NCBI RefSeq assembly: GCF_012273895.1
Contig: NC_052102.1
Coordinates: 6,780,917-6,844,916, forward strand
Reading direction: 5' to 3'
DNA: 64,000 bases
From: Zerene cesonia
Lineage: Eukaryota > Arthropoda > Insecta > Lepidoptera > Pieridae
A program made the position numbers and the translations under genes. Below are positions 1-13,962 of the stretch, piece by piece. Numbering within the stretch: the first letter of the stretch is position 1; the number at the start of each line of letters is the position of its first letter. The notes beneath the pieces are model-generated. The model was not told the DNA's origin. It was given only the letters and a program-made list of their open reading frames with translations, and did no database searches.

Positions 1-360
1 ACAAACATTTTGTGCGTAGATATATAAATCGCATAAAATGTTTATACCGAACGATTTTGTATCAAGATTGTTGAAAAAAGAATCGAAATCTAAAATAATG
101 TAGTGTAATTTGAAGGCAAATTGGCATTGGCTTAATTTGTAAATACATAATTTGAATATTTTTTGTACAAACAAACAAAAAGTTTCATCCATGATTTGAA
201 CAATGTCTCACGCAGTTAGTTTTACAAGAGCTTCTAATAATTTCTTAGCAAAGGCGTGATGTCAGGAAATGACCTCGTACGTGTGCAAGCTCATGATGTC
301 AGCTCTTGACTTGCTTATAGTCAAGGATACACTATGAAGTGAAGTACACTAAGACGAACA

Positions 361-399
361 ATGGCTAAAGACAAAAAGGACACGGACATGGCAATGTAC
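361..399 (+). CDS. Candidate first exon of a small-ORF gene (speculative)
   Basis: An ATG in good context (AACAATGG) opens 13 lysine/aspartate-rich codons beginning MAKDKKDTDMA. They end in phase 0 at a donor-like GTACGT (an alternative donor lies 4 nt earlier). In phase, it could join the terminal-exon candidate at 5884. The sequence is GC-richer than its surroundings. There is no family match, and the chance of a random phase match is about one in three. The function is unknown. Confidence 0.2.
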
Positions 400-3300
400 G
401 TACGTATGTACATACATTTCTAATAATGATTATATCTGTCTAAACAGATCTTATGCGTCTTATATGGAAAAGACGACAATGACGACGAGAATGAAAGACG
501 ACAATATATATTTTTTCTTTTAACTACACAGTAGACGTTAGTTACGGACGGTAGTTCGTAAACTAAAAAACCAATCCTCGATATTAGCAGTGTTTCTCTT
601 TATTTTTCTTTTATTTTATGAACAACAGTGAACAGATTAAGACATTTTTATAACCACTACCACCTGTTATGATGTATTTTTTCTTTGTATTTAACATTGT
701 TAAATGTTTATTCAAGTTGTATTTTAGAATAATGTATGTGCCTATTTCATATTAAGGTTAAATAATAGGTAATTTATTTAATAAGGAACATGTAACTGTT
801 ATTGTTATACAAAAATTATCTCAGTCATTTTGTAAATAATATATTTAGAAATAAAATGGTTGCTTTCAATTATTAATTGTATTTATTACTTTTCTATTTG
901 AGATTTTAATAACCTATGAGTCCGCAGTATCACATAAAAATTCGTTCGTTTGGTTGATTTAATGAACAAATTTTTCAGGAATTAAAGGACCGGTTTCAAG
1001 TATTTATTTCACACTTGGATCTGTAATGTCTGCAGTGCGTGATGCCTGAGTGCTATAGACTATATACGTCTTCTCTTATTTTTTTTACGCTTTACGTGCA
1101 TGTAAACTGCGATAAGTATATCTGTAGCACCGGCTGTAGTCTTTGATAAGACTTAAACTTTCAAATAAGAACTATACTTCAACTTTCTGGAGGTAGGGGA
1201 CATGAGCACATTATTTAGGCAGTACCCTCTAGATTTTGGATTGACAAGGGGCAATACAAAACAGTAAAACGTTTGCAATATTAAGATTTATGAACATTAA
1301 AGTAACACTAGTAGTGGCTAGACCGCTGGACCGCTTTCGATAAAATTTAGCTCTTCGATACCAGGTGGATAGTGAAAACAGAATTTGAAAAAGAAAGATC
1401 AAACGGTTTGCTTCACAAAATTTATCCAAACCAAAGAGAGAAAAAACTCTTATATCATGTAAACATTTGCATCGTCCAAAAATTAAAAACAGATTTCGAT
1501 TTCGTTATTTCATAAAAAAGTGAATGTTCCGGCATTGTTTTTGTGTTTTAACAGGAAAAGAAAATGTATCTATGAAGAACACCTTTTCCCACTTCCTAAC
1601 AAAAAATCCCCACGGCATTTCTATATTGTACGAGCTCGTTTTATCGCTTCAATGTAAATACGTGTATATACTAACCTAATAGACTAAATGTAAACACTCT
1701 ATACGGATCTCAATTTCTGAAATTAGATATCTCCTGCTAAACCCTTACCGCAGCTTAAGAAACTGTATATTCCTATTTTGATCGGAACACCGCTTTTAAC
1801 TAAAATGTTTGGTACAGCGTATAGCTATACGTAAAATAGGTTTTTATTTATATAATGTTTAATGTCTATCTACGTATACGTTAAATCGCAAGCTACTATT
1901 TTAATTAAAAACAACGACATATGTACCTATTTGAACTATACTGGCAACAAACTTAATCAAGATTTATCAAAGACTAGCTGAAACAAGTCTTTTGTTATTA
2001 TTTATGATTGTAAGGAGAAAAGTCGTTTATTATTAAGATTTTTTTACATTGTTTTATTAATCTCAAGAGGCAAGATCAACCCCAGCCACCCTAACGCCGG
2101 CCGTAGCTCGCATTGAGGGTAGAACCGAGAGTTCTAATGGCGCTCGAAGCATTCATATCATTTCCATTTAACGAATAATATTTACCTTTTTTTTAATTTT
2201 TTCCTAGTATTTAGTGATTTAAATTTTTGCAATTTAACAAGATGAATATCTACGAACAAAATGCGCTTTATGAAATAACAGGACTAGGTGTTACCTATTT
2301 GTGCCTAGAGCCACCACTACACTCGCCTCTTTATCGTACATCTCTTAACCGACACTAAATAACCTCTTGACATTTACTTGATAAACACCTAAAAGAATAA
2401 AGGTCGCGTCCCAAAGTCAGCCAGCAAGATCCAAAATGCTAATACATATTATATATACCTATTGGCCCTTAATCATAATGGTACAGGGGATCTTATTTTT
2501 TCTTAATTCGTATTTTAGTTACTGTGGACGTTAGTATATAAGTTGTTTTACTACTTATATTCATCGTAACGCAAATAAATGTTTAACAAATCTTACAATG
2601 TGTGAAGCCGGCGAATACGCGAACCCTCACCGAATAGGCGCAGTATAGAAATTCGTTTACAAGCTAAAAGCTTTCCATTTGCAGGGTGAAATGCTGTAGG
2701 TAACGACAAAGTTAAATAAATTGAGGCTCCACGATTTAAGACGCACATACGTGTCACACACTTTTGTATTTGTGTTAGATAGATCGCATTTAGTTGTTCG
2801 CATTGTGTTGTAATATGTACCTAAGTATATTGTAATGAAAGGTCACTATTAAAATAATTCCTCTATTTATTTTTGTCTTTTGTCAAACAATGATTAGACA
2901 TACTACAATTACCTAATCTATGCTATGTAGGTTCAGATTTTGGGAAGGTCGGCGAATAATAAAATCTCGAGAGGGCTATTCTACTTATGCATAATTGCTA
3001 GCCAATCACGCGAGAAACGAGTAAACTTGATAAAGTAGCTTTTATACAAGCTTATTAGGATAATGTGAAATTTAAATGTTTATAACATTACTATTAGGTA
3101 ATTAAACGTTATTGAAACACCCTCCGAATACTTAAGAGTTACATAATTGATATGTATGGTTGGCTGATAGAGGAAAATAAAAAATAAATACTAAAATTTA
3201 AAATAAACTTGCATTATTTGCGTGAGAAATTATGTTTATTGAGCCTAGTATTATGGACGAGGAAAGCGCGGAGAGGAGGTGGGGTTAGGGACAATCTTTG

Positions 3301-3839
3301 CGATGGCTCATTCACTGCTGCAACGAGCCGAGCAGAGAATTGAATTGGAAGCAAATGTGCCGTACGAATACAGCCGACGAATATAAACTGAACGTCCCAA
3401 GTACCTAAGTCTGATCAAATTACAAAAGGGATAGAAATTCGATCATAATCAATTCTTTTGTATGTGCTGGATCAGCATTTCTGAATTTTACATTTAATGA
3501 CGTTAAATTTGTGCAGTTTTGCTTCGCAGTACGTACAGTAGTTTTACTTTACATACTGACAAACTCACTAAACCATCAATAATAAAATAGTAGGCGGCCA
3601 ATAACAATCAAAATACACCATCAGAATTAAAAAAAAATTATTGATGTACTGGACAACTGGGTAATAAATAGATTTCCTGTTAGGAATTTAATTCGCAATA
3701 ATATAATTCGTTCAAGCTTATGGCCGTAAAACCTAAAATAAATCTTTAAATTCAGTATACGTTTCAGCAAACACAGCTAATCCGGTAGCCGTAAGTTGTT
3801 CGCAGTGGACAGTGACGTATAGGTAATATAGGAACTTCC

Positions 3840-3884
3840 ATGCGAGAGCGAAGGAAGCGTTTGCGGGTTGCTTCATTTCCGCGC
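3840..3884 (+). CDS. Alternative candidate first exon (speculative)
   Basis: Fifteen arginine-rich codons starting MRERRKRLR end in phase 0 exactly at a consensus donor GTGAGT. They lie in a GC-rich patch just downstream of an initiator-like TTCGCAGTGG at about 3798. This could be an alternative 5' exon for the exon at 5884, or a non-coding first exon. There is no homology that I recognise. Confidence 0.18.
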
Positions 3885-4924
3885 GTGAGTGCGCGGCCGC
3901 ATCCCTATTTCCTTACAGTTTATAGCCTGTTTGCCGTTATACCTTCTGTACTAAAATTTGTTGAACATGTTTTGGGCTGCATGCAGCAAACTTTATTTAG
4001 GCACTCTGCAGATACTGTGCACAATATCCGGGTGCTTTATATTGTGTCTTGTATTATGCTTGAATATTGGGTGTTGGTTTTATTTTGAATTTATTAAGCT
4101 ATGGTCTGGGGATTCCATCACCACTACAAGTCAATAATCCTATAGGTACCTACAGTAAAAAATATATTATGTCTATGTATTTAAAAAGTAAGCATCTTCG
4201 TTTAATTGATTCCATGTAAAAAATAAATTACACAACATAACGTGCTTTAATACGTTTATCAATTAATTAATTGAAGTAATTTAAACTTTAGGAAATTATA
4301 CAAAGAAAACATAAGTTAAATGATCACGTGGCCGGGCTTTAAACTTGTAACTAATTCCTCAAATAACTAACTTACTAGAATAAATATTTATACAAAATCT
4401 TAGTGCTTAGATTAGTGTTCATTTAGAATAGAAACAGTCGTAGTAATTACAAATCCCATTACAGGCTCTTGTCTTTTAGCTATGTTCGCTAGGTACAAAT
4501 TGCTTAACCGCTGATTAAAATATAATTTGAGTTTCACATAATTACAATGCAAAACTCTCTGCATTTGTACACTTACCAAATTTAATTAGTGACAGATTGT
4601 ATACACCATTCGGTAATATTTTCAACCGATTTCCATATTAATAAGGGGACCAGTGCTACCCACACATCGTTTTATCACTTACCATTTTGCGGTAATTATG
4701 TAAATAGATATGTAAAGTAAAACTCATTACAATATTGGATATTTCGAATTTTCAATGAGAAACTAAAATTTTTATCATGCAATTTTGCAATGTAAAAATA
4801 AACATTAACAATAACCTATTCATTTGGAGGTTAAATAAAAAATTATGTTCTGCTCTCTTAATATTGTTTTACTCCAGTAATTGGATTGCAATTTCTATGA
4901 TTATAATTTAAAACGCATTCTTTT

Positions 4925-5100
4925 CAATCTATACTGATAATATAAAGATGAAAGTTACTTTGTTTTAACGGGCTGATCTCAAGAACTACTAGTACGATTT
5001 TAAAATTCTCTCCATGTTATATAGCCCACTATGAAAGAAGCTATAATATATAGTATCATAAACGACGTGATTGAAACCGCGGGGCACATGTAGTGCCCAA
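4925..5100 (+). repeat. Degenerate SINE-like remnant
   Basis: It begins with 'ctgataatataaagatgaaag', continues through a 'ctgatctcaagaactactagtacgat' block and ends near 'gaaaccgcggggca'. These are the head, middle and tail motifs shared by other remnants in this window. No target duplication is obvious. Confidence 0.5.
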
Positions 5101-5883
5101 TAAAATTAATTTTATAAAATTCGAACGATTCTAGTACCGTTTTAGATTTCTATCTGAGATAGTTAATATTGAAATCGCTTCATGGTCAAGTATCGAACTC
5201 TTAAGCTTTAGTAACTAGGAACTTTGTAACAAGAATGTTGAAAACTTAATTATGCTCACGTAAATGTCGAAAAAAACTAAAAATGTCACAATTTTATATA
5301 GGTATAGGTTTTAAAAATATTTATATAGTTTAATATAAATATTGAAAAAAAAATAACACTTTATTGTACAATACATACCAAAAATACCAATTTAAACAAA
5401 TATAAAATACATTAAAAACAAATATACAACTACTGAAAATTTTGACGTCCTTATCACTTGAAATGACCATAGTTCTCCTGAGATACATAATATAATCTCT
5501 CAGTAGGTGTAAATATTTCACTACAATTATTACACACTCATAAAATGTAGTGATTCCTATTAAATTTATTAAGACAAAAAACGAAATAAAAACGATCACT
5601 GCAATTGTACCTCTGTGTTTTATCTCTCCCTCGTTTGAAAAATAGAGCAAAGCAATAACGGATTCGACAGTTTTCCTGCCTCGCCCCCGTACTTTACTTT
5701 TCAGGGAAAGATCACTCAAATTGTGCACGAAATAGCAACGTTTAACTGCCTATGGTATTATCGTCTTATATAAGATTTATTGAAACTACATAAACTTTAC
5801 ACCAATTTTAATAAAAAGTGCAACACATTCCGCTTTTGTTCTCGGACCATTTCTGATATGAATCCCTTTGTTGCTGCCTGCAG

Positions 5884-5976
5884 GGTAAGGCGAGTGGCTG
5901 GCTCGCCGCCAGTGCTACATGTTTCATATATCACTGGATCAAGGCGACGCGCAAAGAAGAAAATGCGTATCCTTAA
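5884..5976 (+). CDS. Candidate terminal exon encoding a one-helix membrane peptide (speculative)
   Basis: A strong acceptor (a pyrimidine-rich stretch ending CTGCCTGCAG) precedes 30 codons and TAA. The codons are GC-rich in an AT-rich desert and read GKASG, then a hydrophobic helix WLAASATCFIYHWI, then a basic/acidic tail KATRKEENAYP. Poly(A)-type AATAAA signals lie at about 6137 and 6146. Joined in phase to 361-399, it would give a 43-residue single-pass peptide with a charged N-terminus. I recognise no family. The intron would be 5.5 kb, and intervening exons could exist. This is an inference from splice signals and composition only. Confidence 0.28.
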   Translation, partial: GKASGWLAASATCFIYHWIKATRKEENAYP

Positions 5977-8074
5977 TTCCTTTCACCAATATTTAATTTT
6001 ACTGTATTATTTTTGAACAATATTTCATCTACACTTAGATTTTAAAAGAGAAACCTTTTGAATGTTTGTATGTTTGTAACGTTTTAACACTAGGTCCTGT
6101 GTTACGTGCGCTTATACATGTATGATCGTTTAATTTAATAAACGAAATAAATGAATAATGCTGCTACCTCATCGATGTTCCTTTTTAGTTTGCGACTCGC
6201 AAGATATGACTGACATGCTGACATGATTGCTTAAATCGGTGCATGTCATGCTTAGTGTTTAAGGCTGGACGGAGACTGTTATAAAAATGCATGATTTGAT
6301 TATTTGGTCACTCATGCAGCGTGGCAATTGACGTAAACGCATATAGAAAGTACGAACAATACAAATTAGAATAAATTATACGCGCGCGCTGTATGAAAAC
6401 TTTAGGGTCGTCTTTAGTACTCTAATTTTTTCAAAAAACTTTACAGAAATTTTAAGTTTATATGCGTAATATAATTGATAAAAGGTATACATACAACTTA
6501 AATAACTTTACATAAAAGTAATATTATAGTGCCGTTGCGTTGCGAAATAAACAAACAAATACACTTTCGCATTTGTAATATTAGTAAAAGAAGTAGTAAG
6601 GAATATGGATAAAGTGTCTTTGTGTTGATGTGTTAAATGAAAATCTTTAATGGATAAATATATTTAACGATGTTATGTTAAAGTGCATGTAAATGTAAAT
6701 TTGATATAATGGAAGTAGTGCTAAAACAAAGTTTGTAGGTAAGTACGGCGCGATGTGGTGCACGGCTCTATTTAATTGCACAAAATGTTTGGCAGCGTTC
6801 GTGGCGTACCTGCGACGTGTGCCAAACATTTTAATTTTTGATTACTCTTTTAATTAATCCTGTTCCATAATGAACATGTTACTTAACCAAAAATATCATA
6901 AATTCAACTCATATTATTAAATTGTGTTCAAACACATACAAATACGTTGTACCTAAAATAGTGTTTTTATTTTTGAACTTTTTTCAACCAGACGTTATTC
7001 AACTCTCAGAAAATGTTCTGATAAAAATATTGTTCTTTCAAAGGTATTAATTAATAATAAAGATTTAGAGCAGTTTATTTAATCCAAGTTAAATTATTCA
7101 AAGATTTAAATTGTTATTACCAACTTTATATTAATAGGTGTTTAATCGGATGTTACAGGTGAGTAGGTACTATCCCTAGAACTTCCTAAGGATTCACGTT
7201 TTCTTATGTTCATTTCCTATCGGATATTATTCCTCTATTTCATGATAATCCACAAACTTTTGTAAAGACAGTGCTTCCCCCGTTTTGTTTTGTAAATGTA
7301 TATGAGCAGTATTTGACTATAAAGCCCACTTTATCTCATACAAAATGTATTAAAACGTGTCTACTCATACGTATAAATGTTTTCTAGTGAGGGATAAATA
7401 AAAAGCTTATCCAATATTTATTAAGCAATAATAATATTTGAGTGGAAAGGAGAATTGTTCGTATCATGTACCGCAAATCGCAATGACTTGAGAGCGTTGT
7501 TAATCCCGTGAAGCAGGCAATTGGCTCAAAGCCACTATAGTGTTTATTATTTCTATTATTATCCTAGGGAATTGAAATATAGGCATAATGTATAAAAACT
7601 TTGACAAATTATAAGAACTTTTAGTGCTTGAGGAATATAACTGCGGGTAATTGTGAGTGAACTGGATAATATAAAAAGCCATCATTTAGTCACTGTCAAC
7701 ACGCAAGATTCGCCGCAGGAGGTGTGTGCTGGATAAAAGAGTGCACTAATGAGAAAGTAATATCTTTTCACAAACGTCGTCGCACTGCAGAGCGGAATAC
7801 CCGATGATGTTGCGGTTCTCCGACTAATTATGGCGACTTTGTTCAAGGAAATACCCTTTTGTTTTTGTAGGTAATTCGATTTGATTGTAACAAGGCGGTG
7901 TGCTTGAGATTAAATTTAAGTACATATTACAGAGGGCGCTTTGTGATGTTGAGAGTTGATAGCTCAGTTCAAGATAGTGTGTATATTTTAATTAGTACTA
8001 ACTGCATTAGAAATCCAAATGCTAAATTTACCTTTTTTATATACATATAGAAGTGTGTTAAATTAGTTTTTATC

Positions 8075-8215
8075 AATATGATAATATAAAGCTGAATAGT
8101 CTTTGTTGATTTCTTTGACGGCGCTAATTTCAGGAACTACAGGTTCGAATTGAAAAACACTTTTTGTGCTGAATATTCCATTGATTACGAAAGTCTATAT
8201 AACAGCATGGGACAC
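8075..8215 (+). repeat. Degenerate SINE-like remnant
   Basis: It contains 'gataatataaagctgaatag', 'ggcgctaatttcaggaactac' and 'ccattgattacgaaagtctatataa', the ordered motifs of a common lepidopteran short retroelement. The 3' tail is lost. It overlaps the start of a 182-codon open frame that is therefore probably spurious. Confidence 0.5.
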
Positions 8216-8656
8216 AGGTAGTTATAATACACAACTAATTGAAATGCACTATATTAAAAGTTTAATATTTCTTTTTATAAGTAATAAGACAGAAAAGATA
8301 GATAAACGGTCTTTAAAAATCTCAAAATCTTATTACGTTATGTTTTCCTATAAACATATCACAATACATATGAGAAAGTGCTACAATTTGGAAATAACAT
8401 ATTTATACACAAAGGGTAGTTTGTATTACATTCAAAAGAAACGCTACATTGGCGAGATACCACGTTTCACAACTGCGACAGACAAGTTGTTTACACAATT
8501 TATTGCTCCCTCGACTAGTCTAACTTTCAACATTTACAATTTTAAAAAGATACATTTAACAAAATCTAAAATTACATTCCTACTTTTGGCATTGCAATTC
8601 TTTATTTTCTTCTTACCTATTGGTTATGGTAAATATCGATATTGTAAAGCAATAAC

Positions 8657-8706
8657 TTTGATTATTAAATCTGCTACAAAAATTGTAGATTTAGTAATCA
8701 AAGTTA
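8657..8706. repeat. Imperfect inverted repeat
   Basis: Arms of about 22 nt (AACTTTGATTAT... and its near reverse complement ...GTAATCAAAGTT) flank a short centre. They differ by one substitution and a 2-nt bulge. This is possibly a small foldback or MITE end. Confidence 0.5.
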
Positions 8707-8828
8707 AAAAGTAACTGTAAATACAGTAAGACCTAACAAATAAACAAAATGGAACACTAAGCACTCTGCTTTTTTTTTAATTTGGTAAACATAATAAGTC
8801 ATATACCGATTCGTTTGAAAATGCTAAA

Positions 8829-8867
8829 ACGTATGTACTTAATTTTATAATACGTATGTACTTAATT
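8829..8867. repeat. Two-copy 16-bp direct repeat
   Basis: ACGTATGTACTTAATT occurs at 8829-8844 and again at 8852-8867, separated by 7 nt. Confidence 0.8.
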
Positions 8868-10617
8868 GTACCGTGTATTGTATAATTCAGGCGACGTTTT
8901 CATTTAATTTGGAACTTTGATTGAATACTGAACATTGTATCTAAATTAGTATAAAATAAATTTTGAAATATAATAAAAATATACCTTATCCACTATATGA
9001 CCCAAACTTGCAGAATATGAGGCCGTACTACGGCCACACAATACTAACAAAAGTCTAATACATATGATAATAATGTATTTATTGAATTGGTAGATGGCTC
9101 AATAAATTTAATGTTTTTGTTTGTGCATGTCTTTCCATTTAGAAAGAGTTGTATGTAAAATCTGAACGAGCAATGTTCTTATGGGTTTTATACGAGCGAG
9201 TCTCGCGGGTGCCGAATAGAATTTCCATTGATAATGAAAGCGACAAGCCGCGGCTCTACCTACTACTTCGTGAATTATTCCTAACCTGAATATAGTTTAC
9301 GAAAAATAAAGGGGCTGCATTAACATAACATTTACATGGCATTTAATACATTATTTTCTGTGATTATCATAACTTGTTAGGGCGGGAATGTATAATAAAA
9401 AGTAATCTACGAGAATTGCTACGTTGTAAGAATTAATTTGTTTTTATGAGTTTGCATCCGAATACTACTAGTTAGCACTTCTTTTACAATAAAGATGTCG
9501 GTCGTTTCCCATGTACTCATTGAAGTAATATATATAAGTATAATGTAAATATGATATTTGAGTATATCTCTAATCAATTTTTTCATCTTATAGTCATCAT
9601 CTCAGTAAGTCAGGCATTGCGACATTTCATTATCGGAATTTTATCTTATATCATATTGAACCATTGAAGTTAAGGAAAGCAGTTTGGGTGTTTTGAGCGA
9701 AAGTACATATTAGCAAAAGTATTGTAAGGGTAATATGCAATTAAAGTAAGTTAAAATGACTTTTGAAGTATACTATAACGATAGGGAATTCAGTATTAGG
9801 TAAGTTTGACCTGTATTTCTGTTTTCAGTAGCGCGCATGCACCTCCATTCTTTCTCATTAGTAGAAGGGTTCTTGCTTTGTACACAAATTTTAGAGTGTT
9901 ATTTTAATATTAATTCAAATCTACGTTAACGTTTTAGTTTAACCTTTGACTCAAATATACTTGCTTAAACTGAAAGCAGCTGGTATATGATTTCGAATAA
10001 TTGAATTGAGTTGTAAACCAACTGCTTCATATATTTCTTAAGAAAAAACGAAAATAAATGCAACAAAATTTAAATTTATATTATTTTATTACTCATGCAT
10101 AGTCTCTAACAGAACGTTTCATACGAGAAACAGGAAGGTCCATTATCCATTAAGCATGAAAACCGTATGTTGTATCTACCTCTTGGTATATAAAATGTAA
10201 ATTGGTAAAGTCTAAGCTCGTTAAATGTTATAACGATATGAGAATGAAAAGATAAAGACAACTTTCAAAAGTAACTAGATCTGTTTGTTTAGGATCGAGC
10301 TTAAAACGACTCCAAGTTTTGGTATTTTGTGCCGCACCCGTAATCGTTAAAATACTTTTTAAGTACGTACATTAAAGAATATATTAGGTATATTCAGATT
10401 CGACTGTTTTATAAATGTTTTCGTTCACACTCATCAGGGAAATTTGCCTCAAATGTTTCCTACAAGACAATGCATTTTTGACAAAACTTCAGTAATACAT
10501 TTTTCAAGTAAAACTGCAAAGAAATAATAAAAAAACGTTTATTTTTAATTGATTTATTGTTATTTAAGTTCTTATTTTTCTTTATTGTTGCTACACAGCC
10601 ACATACTATCAGTGGTC

Positions 10618-10791
10618 ATCCTACTAATCTTATAAATGCGAAAGTTTGTAAGGATGTGTGTGGGTTTGTTGCTCTTTCACGCAAAAACTACTGAACTGAT
10701 TGCAATGAAATTTGGTACGTAGACAGTTGGAAAACTGGCATAACATATAGGCAACTTTTTATCCCGATATTCCTACGGGGCGCAGCTAGTA
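10618..10791 (+). mobile_element. Near-complete SINE (Metulj-like)
   Basis: It starts ATCCTACTAAT, contains a conserved core (CTCTTTCACGCAAAAACTAC and AAATTTGGTACGTAGACAG) and ends GGGGCGCAGCTAGTA, about 174 nt. It is the best intact copy in the window and serves as the reference for the copies at 13963, 51128 and 63894. The name Metulj is from memory and the family assignment is tentative. Confidence 0.7.
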
Positions 10792-13700
10792 AAAATTATT
10801 CCGAAGAATTGTGGTGCAACTGTCATTATGTATATTTTTAATCCACCTGAATCAGATTTCAATATTCGTGGTAACAATGAAGAAAAGTAGTAAAAAAAAT
10901 AAAACACTTTACCAGGTAAAAAATAACCGTAGAGAAAATTTAAAATGCAATTGTAAAAGCAACAATAGACGTGTGATCAGGAGGATAGTCTGATAGGCTT
11001 GCAAGCCTACAGTAAACATTAATGTGGTCTGTGGCAAGTCAGATTGTAGACGGAATAGTCGATAACGGTAGCATGTAATTTTAGCTGAAGTGAAAATGAC
11101 CAATGGATTTACAATAGATATGTAGAGGCGTCTATATTGAGGACACAGTCAACTAATCTTTTTCGGTTCTCCTTTATGTAATATGTAGTTGTTTGATGAT
11201 GTTTTTTATCCTATAATCAGATCTACGAAGTTTTCATGAATGTTTTCATGAGTTATTCTGAAGCGTAGGTAAACATAACTAAACATTTAAAACTAACATA
11301 TACCCAAAAAGGATAAAGGTAGGAAGAAGGGCTATGTTTTGTATTTTTAAGAACGATTCACTTTTTTAAAAAAGGTACATGACATAGTACTGTTTCTAAA
11401 TAGAATAGAAAATATTTGAATCTTAATTTGTTATGGTATACCCACCTACATGCCAATTTCCTATCAAAGAAAGATTCCATATTAGCTAGTGTAAATTTTT
11501 ATTTATGACTCCATTAAAATAAGAATGAACCTTTTACCCATTATAAAACACGGTAGAGAAGCGTAGGTTTTATATGCAGGGTGTTAAACTGATGGAGAGA
11601 TTCAAAGCCTGCGATATTCTTTTTATGTAGTGGAAAGATATTGAAATCGATGTCTTGTCTGTGCGCTTCGCTGTGGCTGATTCGAACTTTTATATCTTTC
11701 GATATAACCGTAGGAGAACTGAAGGAAATTTGTTTTTAGAATATATTTCTGTGCCCGAGATTGTTTACTGTTATGGTTTATTTCTAAAATAGGTTTCGAA
11801 ATAAATATTAAAATTTTCTTTTCTTTAGTTATCTAATTTTTGACGTAGTATAATCCTATTGGTTTAATTATAAAGGCTGTGCTAGTTTCTGACAATTACT
11901 TTAGATAGAGTTTGTAACAGTTATCAAAATTATCAATAAAATACATGTAATATTCATAAAAAAAAATGTATGAAGTAGGTAGTACTTATTACACTTAGTA
12001 CGCTTCTTTGATTGCACTGCCCGACGACTTTTTTTAAATCTAACATTAGCAATTATTTACAAAATGGTAATTTACTGCACTATTTGACTCGGAGAACAAT
12101 GTCATCTAGGGGCGAGGCCTGGCTGCGTGTCTTCTTTTACGGCACACATAAAAGTTTATATAGGTTCTTACACTTGGTTTATTATGTGTTAAATATATAG
12201 TATAATATATCGCAGCATAGCTATAGTAATCGATTTAGTAATTAACTAACACAAAAATATGATCGTCGTTTTAAAGATATTATTTTTTCATGATTTTGTA
12301 GAATCAAAGTCCACATCTTGCTAAGTTAATTCATTAAGGTCCACCCGGTTGGTAATTTAAAGAGCACACATAAATCTAACTGAATGAGATAAGCTATACA
12401 GGATTGACCAGCAGTAACTTTGTTATAGAATGAGCCCACTAGCAGGCTATCCGCTTAGCGATACCTGATATTCACGAGTCTGAATTGAATGATTTTTTTT
12501 TAACAAACACTAGAAAAATATGAAAGACAAAATTAACGTGTTCCTTCTACATTAATATAGGCTACCTATTAGGAATTTTATGAACACAAATCTATTTTCC
12601 ATGCGAGTAAGTCGTTTAAGCGGAGAATAGATTTTTGTGAATAAGGAATGATATATGAAAATTGATACGAAGCTTGGATGTATTGAAAGGATAGATATAA
12701 TAGTATAAATATTTTTGCGAGTCTATATCAAAAAAGAATAACATTTAACATGGTAAATAGTATAACTATTTAGACACATAGTAAGTTTTATTACATTATG
12801 GATTAACAACGCCAATGTTTCGATAAATCCCAAAAAGGTCTGGTCTGTTTTAATTTACCATTTTTTATTTTAGTTGTAGTACTCTGAATCATTATTTTTT
12901 ATATACAGGTGTACATTTTATGTAAACTATCACGTAGGCCGGATACAAATGTCACTGTGAAAGAAACAGGCATGAAACAAAGTGTTTGACGGTCGACATC
13001 TTTATATTTATTCTCCGCACGTATTTATAAACATTTATGAGACATTACAAGTTGCCCACAAATGACACGCGTTAACGAAAAAACCTTTTTTGCCCGACTG
13101 TGAACAAGCACTGAAAGGGAGGACATATTTATATTCCATAGAGGTTTTCACTCGTAACTCGTTAGTATTGAGGCTGAAATAATTAGTACTAATAAAGCTG
13201 CTAAAGTTATTTATAGGCTATAGTTAGTCATTTATTAGGGGTGATAGATAGGTAAGTAATAACAATTATATAAGCAAAATTTCTATATTTTGATCTCAAC
13301 ATCATAATTAAGAATTTACGACCGAAAATGAAATATTTTATACTGAACTGTAAAGTATAAACGCAGTGTAGCTCAAGCGGTGTAGCTTAAGGTAGTTATC
13401 GTAGATACAATTTTGGAAATTTCTCTAAATTATGTTTTAAAAAGAGAGAAGAAAGAAAGAAGTTTATTTTATTGACATACCACACAGTAAGCTACGAATA
13501 AGTTTTAGGTACAAATAAAACATAAAAAAAAAGAAAATACTGAATGAGCATTTTAAATAGATACATGCGTTGTGGAATCTGTGCAGCATGAAAACATGAA
13601 AAAAGGACAACAGACGGCGATATTCTGTGACGCAGATACATTGCAGCACCGGCTTTCAGTGCATTATACGAATACTTGGTTTTGTACTTTATCCAAAAGA

Positions 13701-13810
13701 TGAAAATGACTTGACAATATCTATGTCAACATTTAATACATAAAGAAAACATTTTTCTGAAAACTAAGGTCTAAAATAAGATTTTGAGCATAAAATATAA
13801 TAACCTATAT

Positions 13811-13962
13811 NNNNNNNNNNNNNNNNNNNNNNNNNNNNNNNNNNNNNNNNNNNNNNNNNNNNNNNNNNNNNNNNNNNNNNNNNNNNNNNNNNNNNNNNNN
13901 NNNNNNNNNNNNNNNNNNNNNNNNNNNNNNNNNNNNNNNNNNNNNNNNNNNNNNNNNNNNNN
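13811..13962. other. Assembly gap (152 N)
   Basis: A run of 152 unknown bases, unlike the two later gaps of exactly 1000. The contig on its right begins inside a SINE and shares its first 77 nt with the contig end at 51128, so this join is doubtful. Confidence 0.95.

Larger units (their letters stand above)
1..13810. other. Gene-poor AT-rich block
   Basis: No recognisable protein family was found on either strand over 13.8 kb; open frames are short and look random. Contents I can name are several SINE-like remnants, small repeats, and three GC-richer islands (about 361-399, 3840-3884 and 5884-5976) listed separately as a speculative small-ORF gene. The rest could be intergenic or intronic. 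The block ends at a 152-N gap, and its linkage to the next contig is questionable because that contig's left end matches a different contig. Confidence 0.6.

Noticed and set aside
5330..5728. A 132-codon minus-strand open frame
   Set aside because: Low-complexity AT-driven translation, no splice context or family resemblance.
8166..8714. A 182-codon open frame
   Set aside because: It starts inside a SINE remnant, is composed of AT-rich codons with random hydrophobic and lysine/tyrosine content, and ends over an inverted repeat. No domain is recognisable.
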